NCBI GenBank assembly: GCA_001953115.1
Contig: LSSL01007554.1
Location: 1-25,789 of the forward strand
Direction: 5' to 3'
From: Smittium mucronatum
Lineage: Eukaryota > Kickxellomycota > Harpellomycetes > Harpellales > Legeriomycetaceae
DNA: 25,789 bases
Part shown: piece after piece, positions 13,146 through 22,800 of the stretch
Position numbering within the stretch: position 1 is the first letter of the stretch
How the letters are laid out: each line of letters opens with the position of its first letter
The notes under the pieces: generated by a model
Told to the model about the DNA's origin: nothing
The model's database searches: none
What the model saw: the letters and a program-made list of their open reading frames with translations, nothing else
Position numbers and translations under genes: made by a program

Positions 13146-13784
13146 TGGGTAGGTTTTTTTATTATATTAATTATCTTCAAATAACTTTGTTTAAATTTAC
13201 CCGCTTCCGTTTAAGTTATTTTTTAATGTTTAAGTTTATTATTCTTCGTTGACATGGACCATTACTATTTGAGCTTAATTTTGCTGTTTTTGTTCAGCTT
13301 ACATATGATTCGTAAAGTGCTACGGTTATATTTATGCACAGCCATAATTTATCCTTTTTCTGTTTCTTTACATTATAGGTTTTATCCTGAAGCTTTCACT
13401 TGGAGAAAGTCAGCCGAAGATAGAGATATAAATACTTTGGAATTGAATTCTACCGATTTTCCTACTCTAGTTTATGACTTAGACCCATCATTTAACTAGA
13501 CAGGAGAACAGTTATGCAAATTTTTATATTTTTATTGGTTTTTTTTTTTAAGCTCTGATTCCAATCCCCCGGAAAGGCTATCTCCTTTTTTTTATATCAA
13601 GGGGGTTTAAAACCGTTTAGTATTGTAATTAAAGGTATAAATTGAAGAATTACGGATAGAAATAGTGATGGAGCAAATCCTGACTTCAAGCTTCTGCTTT
13701 TTGGAGTGTTATTGAAATTAATAATGATGTCCTTAGCGTTGTTTTATCTTATTCTGAACGGCAAAAGTTTCAAATCTAGGATTT
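13146..13784 (+). pseudogene. Coding-like island, probably a decayed gene of unknown family
   Basis: I cannot assign a family. The island has more balanced codon use than the desert around it. An 81-aa frame at 13254-13499 starts with a membrane-like segment (about residues 5-38) followed by a polar, acidic tail (FYPEAFTWRKSAEDRDINTL, then NSTDFPTLVYDLDPSFN). A possible intron lies at 13312-13379: donor GTAAAG, and a pyrimidine-rich acceptor ending TTATAG. Removing it would join the tail to a different upstream frame (HGPLLFELNFAVFVQLTYDS). That upstream frame runs back to an ATG at 13146 but is interrupted by a TGA. After the TAG at 13497 there is an AGGAG, then ATG at 13514. That frame stays coding-like to 13784 except for two TGA codons (13556 and one near 13650), ending in a hydrophobic stretch and NGKSFKSRI. 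The simplest reading is a pseudogene with nonsense changes. A gene using TGA as tryptophan is an alternative. Confidence 0.3.
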
Positions 13785-14116
13785 AATCTAGAATAAATGG
13801 TGTAGGTAATCCGCTTTAAACACTATAAATATTAAATCATTATCTGTCCATCTATATGCGAAATCATGTTGAATTCCGGACTTTCTTTCCTATTTAAAAC
13901 ATTTGCTACAATTAAATTTAATTTATTCGGCCAATATTAATGCAATAAATACACTTATCCTAAAAACTTGAAATTTTTTTTAAAACTTTGCCAATATTCA
14001 GTTTTTTTTAATTATATTCCGAATTTCGATCAATGATTTTGACATTTTCTTAACTAGATTTTATCTAATCAGAAAGAAGCGAAAATATTGTATTTAGTGT
14101 CTGATCTCAAGGATAA

Positions 14117-14132
14117 TCTCCCATATGGGAGA
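14117..14132. repeat. Perfect 16-bp palindrome
   Basis: TCTCCCATATGGGAGA equals its own reverse complement. It has more G+C than is usual here, which makes chance less likely than for a pure AT palindrome. No adjacent gene is recognised. Confidence 0.55.
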
Positions 14133-14384
14133 CAATTTTCAGGACCAAAAATTTTTTTTATGTAAACCATATTTTAAAGTAAAATTCTACTATCATAAAA
14201 CCAATTAAAATAAAAAAAAATTATATTTTGACAAACTTTTAAAATTGTGCAAATAGAAAACTTTTTTTTGAATTCCAGCCACAAATTAACCAACAAAATT
14301 ACACTATATCTTAATTCTATATTTTCAAATTAAATAAGTGGTATAAATTTAGCTTAACTAATAAAAATCAGTCAATTTTTTCAT

Positions 14385-14462
14385 AGATTATCAAATTGCG
14401 CCAAAATCAGTCAAATCGGTTAAATTTTGATCAAATTGCATTTTAATGAACCGATCTAGCCG
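14385..14462 (-). repeat. Short diverged inverted repeat, partner of 17845-17914
   Basis: The minus strand of this block aligns with the plus strand at 17845-17914. Both share an ATTAAA..C.ATTTGAT.AAAATTT-type core, then GACTGATTTT followed by GC.CAATTTGA. The block includes the palindromic string TTTGATCAAA. The two copies are about 3.4 kb apart, and the second lies only about 60 bases beyond repeat copy B. Edges are approximate because the flanks are AT-rich. Confidence 0.5.
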
Positions 14463-17149
14463 AAATTAGTAAAATTTTAGTTTTAGCTAATAAAAAATAT
14501 CCCCATACGTCACCAGGTCAATAAAAAGATATAAACATCACTTTTATAAATTTGATCGGTTTTTTAAATAAAAAATTATGAAATAAACAAAATATTCCAA
14601 TGAAACTTTTAGATAGATAGTTACACTTTCGTTCAGTATAAAACAAATTCTCAAATATTGAGAAGAATAATAATTTCATAAAGTTTCATAAAAGGTATCA
14701 ATTATTAAAAAAGATATCTTTTTTTTGTTTTTGGATCACAATATAAAAATAATATAAGCAATTTGATCTTTTTAAAATATTAACATCAAATTTTCCATCA
14801 GTGCATTAATTCAGAATAAGAATTATCGATTTAATGATAAGGAAAATCCTGATAACTAATAATAAAAATACGTTACAAATTAACAATAAAAAACTACATT
14901 TAACTCAATGGAATATTTCCTAAAATCTTCCTAATGATCATACAAGGTAAGAATATTTTTAAAAACTCTATATATTATAACTAAATTTTCTTTTTTCGTT
15001 TAATGATTCCTTTTTAAACTTCAATAAAAGTATATCCAAATACTTTTTTATATATCGGGATATATATTTATATGTAGTGGGAGCCTAAAATATGATGACT
15101 GAGCTCCACCTTTTATATGAATAAATATAGAAAGGATGAATTAAAAATTCGATCAGAATATTATAACCAGATGACTTATGCAATGAATTATTACAGTATG
15201 AATATCTAAAATTCAATTAAACTTATAAGAGAGTTTATGCAATCGAAAATAATAATAAATTAACATGACTTTAAATTAAATTAAAACTGGTTCTTTTCTT
15301 TACTTTTTTCGGCTTTCCAACCTTTTTTAACCTTAAAAAATGGTTATATCCACTAGCTCTGGAATTTTTTTTATTTTAAGGAATAAGTATACTTGTATAA
15401 ATTTTTTCATTTTCAATAATTGCATAAATGAACATTATGAGTCTTACAGTTGAACAATTTAGAACCTACGTAAAAAAACTTGTAAACTTAGAATAATTTA
15501 GCCATTGTGTCGAAAAATTTCATTTTTAGGCTTTCCAAAGATATAGGTATGATTTACTTTTTATATAAGACATGTTTTTTCGATCTTCAATCAAACAAAT
15601 ATCACTCTCCACATTTTTACAAATCAATGAAAACTGACGGCCGCTTTTTTAATTGTAATTATTTCGATGTAAAATATTTAATAAGTTCAGGATTTTTTAA
15701 ACTGTATAACTTGAAAAACAGTCACAGTAATACTCAAAAGGCCTTGATTTTTTGACTTTTTCTAATTTGTTTATCTATCTTCCAGCGACACATTTAAACT
15801 TTTCAAAATTTATTTTTGCTGAGCCGAGAATAGGCTGTATCTCTCATGCCAAATAACATTTTTCAGTAAATAAAAGTAATTTATTTTCTCAAACGCATTT
15901 TTCAGCTCACTGAAATCGAAGCATTTTTCGAAAAAAAGTATATTTCATCTTTATAAAATTTATGTATTTGGTGTAAGTATGATTTTTTTAAATTCACATA
16001 GACTTTATTATTAAACGCATTAATTATTTCTTTTAGTTTTTTCAAAATATTTTTAGATATATAGAGCCAAAAATGAACTCTCTTAGTTTTATATTGAAAT
16101 CCTGCAACAGAATTTGAAATTTACTAAGCAGAATTTGAAATGTTTTTCCCTATATTTCAGATTAGTCCAATTTTATAGAGTTCGATTTCAAGAGTTTTCA
16201 GTATTCTGAAAAACGCATCTTCATTATTTCTCTTTATATTGAAATCGATCAGGATGAATTTTTTTTTTAATCGGGAATCCCAGCAATTATAAAAAGTGAT
16301 TTAACACCAACAAACTTAAACTTTTAATCCAGGCGCATATTATCAGCCTCTGAAGTAAATTTGGCTGGGTATTCTGAGTTAATCAAAAAATTTAAATCAC
16401 GAATACCTGGTAAATAGGATTTCGCGTAAAGTTATCCCAAAAAAAATCAATTTTAAAAATTCTCGCACATTATTGATGCCATGTAGAATTTTTTGTTAAA
16501 TTTCATTTACTTCATTAAATATTTTCTTATGAAGTTTTATATCTTTTCCATTTTTTCATAAAATACAGTAAATATTACTAGATTTATGCTCAATATTTTT
16601 AAGCTCCATAATTTCGCATCTTATATCTTTATTTTTCTTTCAAATAAATTCATCGTAATTCAAAACCTTTAAATAATCTGGATTTTTTCTATCAAAAATT
16701 TATATAGCTTTAAAATAACATTGAATTTAAATTTGTTGAAATTTTTTTAATAGAACGCCGAAGACTTGTGATTTTTTTTATTTAATTGGATTTCTTATGT
16801 TCCAAAAAATTAAACGTACAGATTAATCTGAATAATCCGGATAAATCCATTTATTTATGACTAGAGAATTATTAACTGAAACCATTATTTAAAATTTAAA
16901 ATTAAATTATTTTATTTTATTCTATTATATTATTTTTTAATTTCTTCAATAAAAGGCATAAAGTTTATTTTATTCCTTCTAAACTACTTTTTTTTTCTTT
17001 TTACGGTATTAATAGTTGTATATATAGAAAAAAAATTGTTAAAGATTCAGGATGGCCATTTAAAATATGGATTTTTAAGGAATAGTATCGACTGGTTTTG
17101 TTTTTATTTATTTTTATGCTAAAGAATCTTCTTTTTCTTCAATTTTTTC

Positions 17150-17785
17150 AAACTGTTAGATTTTTTCATATTTTACACCTAAGAGTGAAATATCTTACCA
17201 TGGTTTAAGAGCTTATATTTTACTTTTCAAAGTACATTAAACTAATATTTAAAGCAAAGTTGTACTATTCTATGTTGGGTGTAGTGGAGACAGCGGACTG
17301 AAATTCGAATGATAGTGATTCCAGAGATAGGCCATCGCGAAACAGAGCAAAAATCATTTAGAACAAAGAGATATTCTGTTTTACAAGTTCACTTTTGAAA
17401 TTCAGACGGATATCAGCGTCTAACAGCTATTTTTAGAAAAGTCGTGTCGATCAATCTTATGTTTGGGTAGGAGCCATATTTTATTAATACTTTTAGAAGA
17501 GGAATCTGACTAGGAGCTCACTAGCTTCGATATAATATTTTTCATTGATAAAGAGCTTAATTATTGACTGCATGTAACCTCAGTCATACATTTACCTAAA
17601 GCAATGACAAGGGGGGGGGGTCTTTTGGTTGGTAGACTTCATCCTTTTCCCGTAGGTAAGTATCCGGTATTCTGGCAGAGGAGCATATTTTAGATAGAAC
17701 GATAGTCTTTTCCATACTTATTTTTCATTTTTTCATAATTTGTATATACTTTTTAATTATTTTATCAAATAATAAAATTCCGTGA
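17150..17785 (+). repeat. Dispersed inverted repeat, copy B
   Basis: This is the diverged partner of copy A (3895-4560, opposite strand). It keeps the same order of landmarks: coding-like segment, GACTAGGAGCTCA stretch, run of ten G (17611-17620), CCTTTTCCCGTAGGTA, GAGGAGC, then an AAAATTCCG end. Two copies 13 kb apart in opposite orientation imply transposition or inverted duplication followed by long divergence. No terminal repeats or target-site duplications could be made out at the fading edges. Confidence 0.75.
17200..17436 (+). pseudogene. Broken copy of the 82-aa ORF of copy A
   Basis: In register with the frame at 4249-4497, this copy can be followed from an ATG at 17200 to TAG at 17436. 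It shows matching segments: FSKYIKLIFKAKLYYSMLGV against LSKFNKLKFRTKLNYSWFGV, then DSDSRDRPSRNR against DSNFREEPSRNR, and finally RRISASNSYF against KRISASNSYL. It is interrupted by a TAA soon after the start, a TGA in the middle and a TAG after the Arg-rich part. The stretch between the Arg-rich part and RISASNSY is poorly conserved and differs in length by six bases, so the frame is kept. It is a pseudogene relative to copy A. Confidence 0.5.
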
Positions 17786-17844
17786 TATATAAAAAAAAAA
17801 GATTTTTTCTGGAAAATACCATAAATTGGTCAATTTATTGCAAA

Positions 17845-17914
17845 CTGATCATATTAAACACGATTTGATTAAAATTTGATCAAACGGACTGATTTTCGCA
17901 CAATTTGACACATC
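17845..17914 (+). repeat. Short diverged inverted repeat, partner of 14385-14462
   Basis: This is the plus-strand half of the pair described at 14385. It shares the ATTTGATTAAAATTTGAT and GACTGATTTT motifs with the reverse complement of the first copy. It begins about 60 bases beyond the visible end of copy B, so it could belong to the same original element. Confidence 0.5.
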
Positions 17915-17929
17915 TCTTACAAATCGAAT

Positions 17930-20090
17930 TATATATACATTTTAAACATAAATTTAATAGTGAAGTTTCTGATCTCAACGGTATTTTTCTGTATTATTTT
18001 GATTTAATTTGGAGAATTCTTATAAAATAAATTCTTTTTTATATTTATATAGTTTTCTAAATGTAAAAAATTATTCCTCATGCAAAATATGTGTGCGAAA
18101 AAAAGAAGAGCCGTTACTTATGAATAATATCATTTTCTAAACTTTTTTTTACCTATCACTTTGATTAGCACTTTTTGAGCTCAAATTCGAGCCTCGCCTA
18201 TTTTTGAATACCAAAAATCACAATTTTTCTAAACTCATAACCATTCTAATATTGTATAAATATCTTTAATCGAATAGTAAAATCTAACTAAAAGATAATG
18301 ATATTTTCTCTCTATCGGAATTTATGTGGTTAAGATTGTGCTAGCATATCTATTTTAGATATTATCGATGCAATTATGAATATTTAACCCTTTTTGTGCA
18401 TAAAATCGAGTCTCATTTTCACTGTGCTTATTAAATACCCCGATTTTCCCGATTTATTTGTTTTTCTAATGTTGTATAAATGTTATTTTTTTAAGTAATA
18501 TATTAAATAAAAAATAAAAGCAATTCTTTAACCAAATTTAATACAATTTTTAATTCTTTCAGGTCAAATTGTGAAAAAGAGGCTTTATTATTTCTTCCAA
18601 TTCTATGTTAATGCGAACAATATTTGCGCTCAAATGAATAAACAAAGAAAAAATATCCATAACAAATTATTAGTTTACTAAAATGTGAGAGAAATACAAA
18701 TCTGGGACCATAAAAGGCAAAATTTCATCTTATTATTTTCAGTTTTTATCTTAAAAACTATTCTGAATGCAATGTATATTATCAAGAAATTTCCTTTTAA
18801 TTCATGTTACCGATCATAATTTTGTCTAATTAAATAGCAGTTTATAAAATGAGCTAACAATATTGTTGAAACAGGAAAGGTATATCCAATTGACAAATTA
18901 AAAAACTGGAATTAATAACTGGAATTTGTATGAGAAACTGATATGGAAATATCTCGTAACTATATGAAGCAGTAATTTCTATATAGTATTTTTAAATTGT
19001 CAAAAGTGTTTGTATACAAAATTCTTTCAAATACACAAAAAAGTTTTTTTAATCAATAAAATTTTGGAAAAAATTACATAGCTATGCATAAATCAGATTA
19101 CACCTTTTTATTCGATAAATTATAAATGCCTGAGCCATAATGATGAACATTAAAAAATTTCCAATAAATTTAGTGTAAATTTAGGTTCGAAATCTCAAAT
19201 CATATTTTAATTTATTTTTTAGCGTTTTTAATAATCTTTGTTAATATTTAAATTTTTGATTTTAATAAACTCTATAATATTTAACTTTTTACTTATAAAA
19301 AGTACTTATTTGTATATTTATTTGGGTTTAATAATATCCTAATAAAATGAGGAATAGTTTTTTGAAATATATTTTGGTTTTACTCTCGCAGTTTATGATT
19401 TATAAGTAAAATTTTAACAACGATTAAAATCTTTGCTATTTTTAAATATTCATAAGTATGTTTACTTTTCCTGTGCTTGATATATTCAAAGAAATTGCAG
19501 AAATAGTCGATAAAACATAAAAAATGCCTTAATTTTGAATTTATATTCGGATCAATTTGGTATAAACAAACATCTTGAATTATTTAATACAAGTTTATTC
19601 ACCACATATAAATATGCAATCTGTTCTGTATATAACTATGTAATTTTTGAGAAAATTTATTGGATAAAAAAGCTTTTTTGTGCAATTGAACGAATTTTGC
19701 GTAAATTTTTCAAAACTTGTGTATTTTAGCATAATTTTGTGCACAAAAATACTTTTAACCTTTTTTAAATTACTCGATGGAATTTTGCGTGGAGATATTA
19801 TGGGCTAGAAAATCATTTTTTAAAGGATGTTTTTATTGGCTAATTGTACGGAACAGTTCACTATTTTAACTTTTTCGTGGCTAGATGATTTAATTGTGCC
19901 ATCGTTAATAGCCAATATTTGCTTTAATTCTGTAAATTATTCGATAAATTTACATTAGATTGGTTAACTATTTTGATTACCAAATGAGGTTATTTACCTC
20001 GACAAATGGGAATATACAGAACCCTCAAAATTCTAAAAGGTTAACTGATCCCTAAAGAAATAAAAATGAATAGTAATTGGGTGGCCAGCG
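17930..20090. other. AT-rich stretch upstream of the EB1 gene, no gene seen
   Basis: No supported gene. The open frame at 19535-19729 is AT-rich, lacks a recognisable domain and probably arises by chance. From about 19.74 kb towards EB1 the composition becomes less extreme and CCAAT-like strings appear (for example ATTGGCTAAT near 19837), which may mark the start of the promoter region. I could not place a transcription start. Confidence 0.5.
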
Positions 20091-20094
20091 ATGA

Positions 20095-20340
20095 TCAAAG
20101 TAATGTTTCTATTGATGATACGTGATTCGAACAAATGGGGTGAAGCTTCAATTTATGAAAAACATTGGCCAGCATAAGTTTATAGTTGGTGACCCAAACA
20201 TTGATGGTAAACGAAAGCCATTGATTTTCGGCCCAGCGATCAAATATAACATTGATAGTCTTTTCAAAGTCAAAAATTCTTTGTTTGTCAATAAAGGTTT
20301 GCTGTTAGAATCTCAAATCAAGAGTCCCTGTCTCAAACAT
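20095..20340 (-). pseudogene. Possible relic of an ABCC-type (MRP/Ybt1-like) ABC transporter membrane domain
   Basis: On the minus strand an 82-codon frame with one internal TAA (20305-20307) reads GTLDLRF, stop, QQTFIDKQ, and later FDRWAENQWLSFTINV. ABCC transporters have, in the second membrane domain, an STIRAF/Y segment, then an F-rich helix (RFI..N), and about 20 residues later W.ANRWLSFRID (Ybt1/Nft1 subgroup) or ANRWLA.RLE (Ycf1 subgroup). The order and spacing fit, but identity is modest and rests on memory of the family. No nucleotide-binding domain follows on either side. The upstream end runs into EB1 exon 1, so the relic is cut there. The opposite strand has an 84-codon frame (20122-20376) in antisense register beginning with GTG. 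I consider it the shadow, but it cannot be fully excluded. Confidence 0.4.
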
Positions 20341-21511
20341 GTCAAGAAGTCGCCAAGAACTATTGAATTGGGTTAATGATCTCTTGCAAACTAATTACAC
20401 GAAAGTGGAGCAGCTTGGCTCAGGTACTGGTTTCTGTTTATTTATTATTTTTTTCCAAAGCAATAATTCTCTATTATTTTTCTTTCTTAATTTTCATATC
20501 TAGGTGCTGCTTATTGCCAGATAATCGATTCAATATATGGTATTTTTTTTTATTGCAATAACTTTTCATTTCATTTCATCCATTCGTTCATAATATAAGA
20601 ATTTATTCTATTTATACTTTCTTTTAAACTAAATAGGCGATGTTCCATTAAAAAGAGTCAAATTCAATGCCAATCAGGCATATGAATACATGAATAATTA
20701 TAAAGTTTTACAAGCATCTTTCTCAGCCCACAAAATAGATAAACCTATAAGCCCTGATAGGCTCATGAAACTTAAATTCCAAGATAACTTTGAATTTTTA
20801 CAATGGCTTAAAGGTTTCTATGACCTTGAAAGCTCAGGTGAATATTATGATGCCACCGCTAGGAGAAATGGTCAGATGGTTGACTCAGGTGGTGCTTCTG
20901 CTCCAAGAGCTGGCAGTTCTTATAGCTCGGCTCGAAATTCTAGTGCTGCTCCCTCCAGAATAGGTATTTTTCTATATTTAGGATTATCTTTTAAAAATAG
21001 CTTTAATGTTCAAATGGTCTAAAAAACATTTGATTTTTTAGTTCAAACTCGTTCTGGAGCTTCTGTCTCTTCAATCCCAGGCAGAACTGGCTCGTCTTTA
21101 AACAGGTCTGCAGGAGGTGCCCCCGCTAATTCTGCTGCTTTGGCGGAAGCTAATAAGCAGATAATCGAATTGAAAAATCTCCTGTCTACTTCAGAGAAGG
21201 AACGCGAATATTATTATAACAAACTGAGACTTGTTGAATCTCTTGTTCAAACAACAGAAGCTGAAGAAGGCACTGAGATCTTCACTTTATTGTCTCAAAT
21301 TCAAAAATATCTTTATTCCGATGAGGTTTGCCATTTCTTTAATTAAGTCAATTAGCTCTCGCTTTTTATATAAAATGGTTTTCTTGACCAATATTTTTCT
21401 TTTAAATAGGAAACATATTACGAAGAGAATGCTGAAGGCACCGATCCTGGTTATCTTGAGGCCTATGATAACATGAACAATCTAAAGATCGATGAAGAAG
21501 AAACTTTTTAA
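20339..21511 (+). CDS. EB1/Mal3-family microtubule plus-end tracking protein, five exons
   Basis: This is an end-binding protein, which tracks growing microtubule plus ends and recruits partners. The exons are 20339-20423, 20504-20539, 20637-20963, 21042-21325 and 21410-21511 (834 nt, 277 aa). The introns are 80, 97, 78 and 84 nt, all GT...TAG, and all junctions keep frame. Residues 3-101 form the calponin-homology domain, with EB1 hallmarks [13 protein letters not shown] (28-40), KRVKFNA and [17 protein letters not shown] (87-103). Next is a Ser/Ala/Gly-rich linker (about 118-182) holding an SSIP motif at 159-162. The EBH coiled coil (184-255) contains EYYYNKLR (205-212), the counterpart of the usual FYF.KLR. 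The tail is acidic and ends DEEETF. The start is fixed by similarity to Mal3 (MSESRQELL against MSRSRQELL) and by an in-frame TAG 33 bases upstream with no other ATG between. Retaining intron 4 would remove the end of the EBH domain. It converges with the Mrx11-like gene. Confidence 0.95.
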
Positions 21512-21723
21512 TTATTTTCAGTATCAATATCGAAATTATCTTTATCTAATTCTGCTCTTCAAGAGAAATGCTTTCTTTAAAAAAATTTTAATACTAGCTG
21601 ATTTTGATCAGATTAATATTTTATACAATATAAAAAATATTTTCATTTATGCTTAAAAGCTCCATTCGATTCTTAATATATCTATCACTGACCATATTAA
21701 AGAAAATTTTATTCAGTATGAGA
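21512..21723. other. Convergent 3' intergenic space
   Basis: These 212 bases separate the stop codons of the EB1 and Mrx11-like genes, so both 3' ends and their polyadenylation signals must lie here or overlap. No canonical AATAAA stands out; there are several AT-rich candidates. A small hairpin (CTGAT, TTTG, ATCAG) lies near 21598-21611. Confidence 0.6.
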
Positions 21724-22599
21724 TTATTTTCTGGCTATAAGCTTCGTGGCATGTTTAAAAGCTGAAAATAAAGGCTCAATAGCAAGACGAGAAAATGCTG
21801 GTGTTAATGCAAAACAAAGAGCGATCCTAAATGGAAGTAGACTTTTGATAATAGAGTAACTGGTAAGTAAATAGACAAAATGTTTGCTTCCTCTGGTTAC
21901 TGCATTTTCCAGTCCAAAGAATTCTAGCATTTTGGATATATATCTATCCCCAGTATCTAATATATCTTTAGGAATGTTAAAATCGAAATCAAAGGCTTCC
22001 ATGAAATAAAAAAGCAATACAACTGGTAAAATTGCAGTCAGCTCATGCAACACTATGAAGGATACCAAATGAGAACCGGGCCTATCTTGAAAGCTTTTCT
22101 TGTATTTTCGCCAGCCACTTAGCTTGGCAGACTTCTGAATCTCTGAAGATTTAACATTGGCTTCGTTAGTTAATTGAGAATCAGTATCACCTAAGATCTC
22201 CATTTTGGGTTTAAATTCGGAATTTCCACTTCCAATATTTTTTTTAGAGTCTAAATTGTCTAATTCTTTAAATTTTGAATCGGAAGAGATGGGTGATGAT
22301 GGCATAAATGAACGTGAAATGGGCAAAGAAACGCCAAAAAACCAATGATTTTTAAACTTTGAGTATTTAAGATCGCGATCGACCCTCTTAATCAACCCCC
22401 CTTTAGAAAAGTATGTTCTGGTGCCAAATAAAAAAGATTTCGATAGCCTTTTGTTGTTGAAATCAAAATGATGTCTCATTCTATGTTCAATGTATGTGGG
22501 CAACGCATCGGTAAACTTTATTGGTGTAAAAGGTGAGGTGGCTGAAAAATGTCGAATTGAACCTTTTCCAAACTCAAAGAATCGTTTTGCGTTGTTCAT
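21724..22599 (-). CDS. Mitochondrial FLILHELTA-family membrane protein (Mrx11-like)
   Basis: This intact, intronless 291-aa protein belongs to the fungal family named for the FLILHELTA motif. The yeast member Mrx11 is reported with the mitochondrial MIOREX expressosome, and no biochemical activity is known to me. Residues 1-25 look like a mitochondrial targeting peptide: basic (K5, R6, K12, R16), almost no acid, with RHFSA before a likely cleavage point. Residues 30-160 are polar and probably poorly ordered. The conserved domain covers about 162-285. It has WRKYKKSF, then DRPGSHLVSF and FIVLHELTA (181-189). A first membrane helix runs about 179-201, followed by a loop with NIPKDILDTGDRYISKMLEF. 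A second helix is in 241-266 with SYSIIKSLLPFRIA and then LCFALTPAFSR. Two helices suggest an inner-membrane hairpin. The first ATG gives the presequence, so it is taken as the start. Confidence 0.9.
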   Translation of the reverse strand: MNNAKRFFEFGKGSIRHFSATSPFTPIKFTDALPTYIEHRMRHHFDFNNKRLSKSFLFGTRTYFSKGGLIKRVDRDLKYSKFKNHWFFGVSLPISRSFMPSSPISSDSKFKELDNLDSKKNIGSGNSEFKPKMEILGDTDSQLTNEANVKSSEIQKSAKLSGWRKYKKSFQDRPGSHLVSFIVLHELTAILPVVLLFYFMEAFDFDFNIPKDILDTGDRYISKMLEFFGLENAVTRGSKHFVYLLTSYSIIKSLLPFRIALCFALTPAFSRLAIEPLFSAFKHATKLIARK

Positions 22600-22800
22600 T
22601 TTTTATAAAGTTTCAATTTTCTAAGGATTTAATAAATTAAATTAAGGACAATTATTGAACTCAAATCTAACTCTGAGCAGAAAACCTGGCTATACCTATT
22701 TTAAAAAACTAAATCTTGTTAATTGTTAATAATCGTAAATTGTTTTTAGTCAATACAATCGATGACTACCATTTGAACAGCCACTTTTGGCTTTGGTGAT
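22600..22800 (-). promoter_or_regulatory. Upstream region of the Mrx11-like gene
   Basis: This is the space between the Mrx11-like start codon and the foldback element. It must contain at least the core promoter and 5' leader, but no clear TATA box or factor site could be singled out. The foldback element beyond it is close enough to affect expression; that is inference only. Confidence 0.4.

Larger units (their letters stand above)
13800..17150. other. AT-rich stretch without supported genes
   Basis: No supported gene. The frame at 15507-15755 starts with GTG and has no recognisable domain. The block at 14385-14462 is one half of a diverged inverted repeat pair (listed separately), and 14117-14132 is a perfect palindrome. 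Between about 16.06 and 16.15 kb the string AGAATTTGAAAT occurs twice. Confidence 0.55.

Noticed and set aside
15507..15755. 82-codon plus-strand frame
   Set aside because: Begins with GTG, has no domain and shows no sign of splicing or conservation.
19535..19729. 64-codon plus-strand frame
   Set aside because: AT-rich and without family features. It is probably a chance frame upstream of EB1.
20122..20376. 84-codon plus-strand frame overlapping the EB1 start
   Set aside because: It starts with GTG, overlaps EB1 exon 1 in another frame, and is in antisense codon register with the ABC-transporter-like frame, which has the better family resemblance.
20376..20561. Frame across EB1 exon 1 end, intron 1 and exon 2
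   Set aside because: A shadow frame of EB1 exons and introns. Splicing gives a clear EB1 protein instead.
21231..21476. 81-codon frame over EB1 exon 4 and intron 4
   Set aside because: Out of frame with the EBH coiled coil and crosses an intron. It is a shadow.
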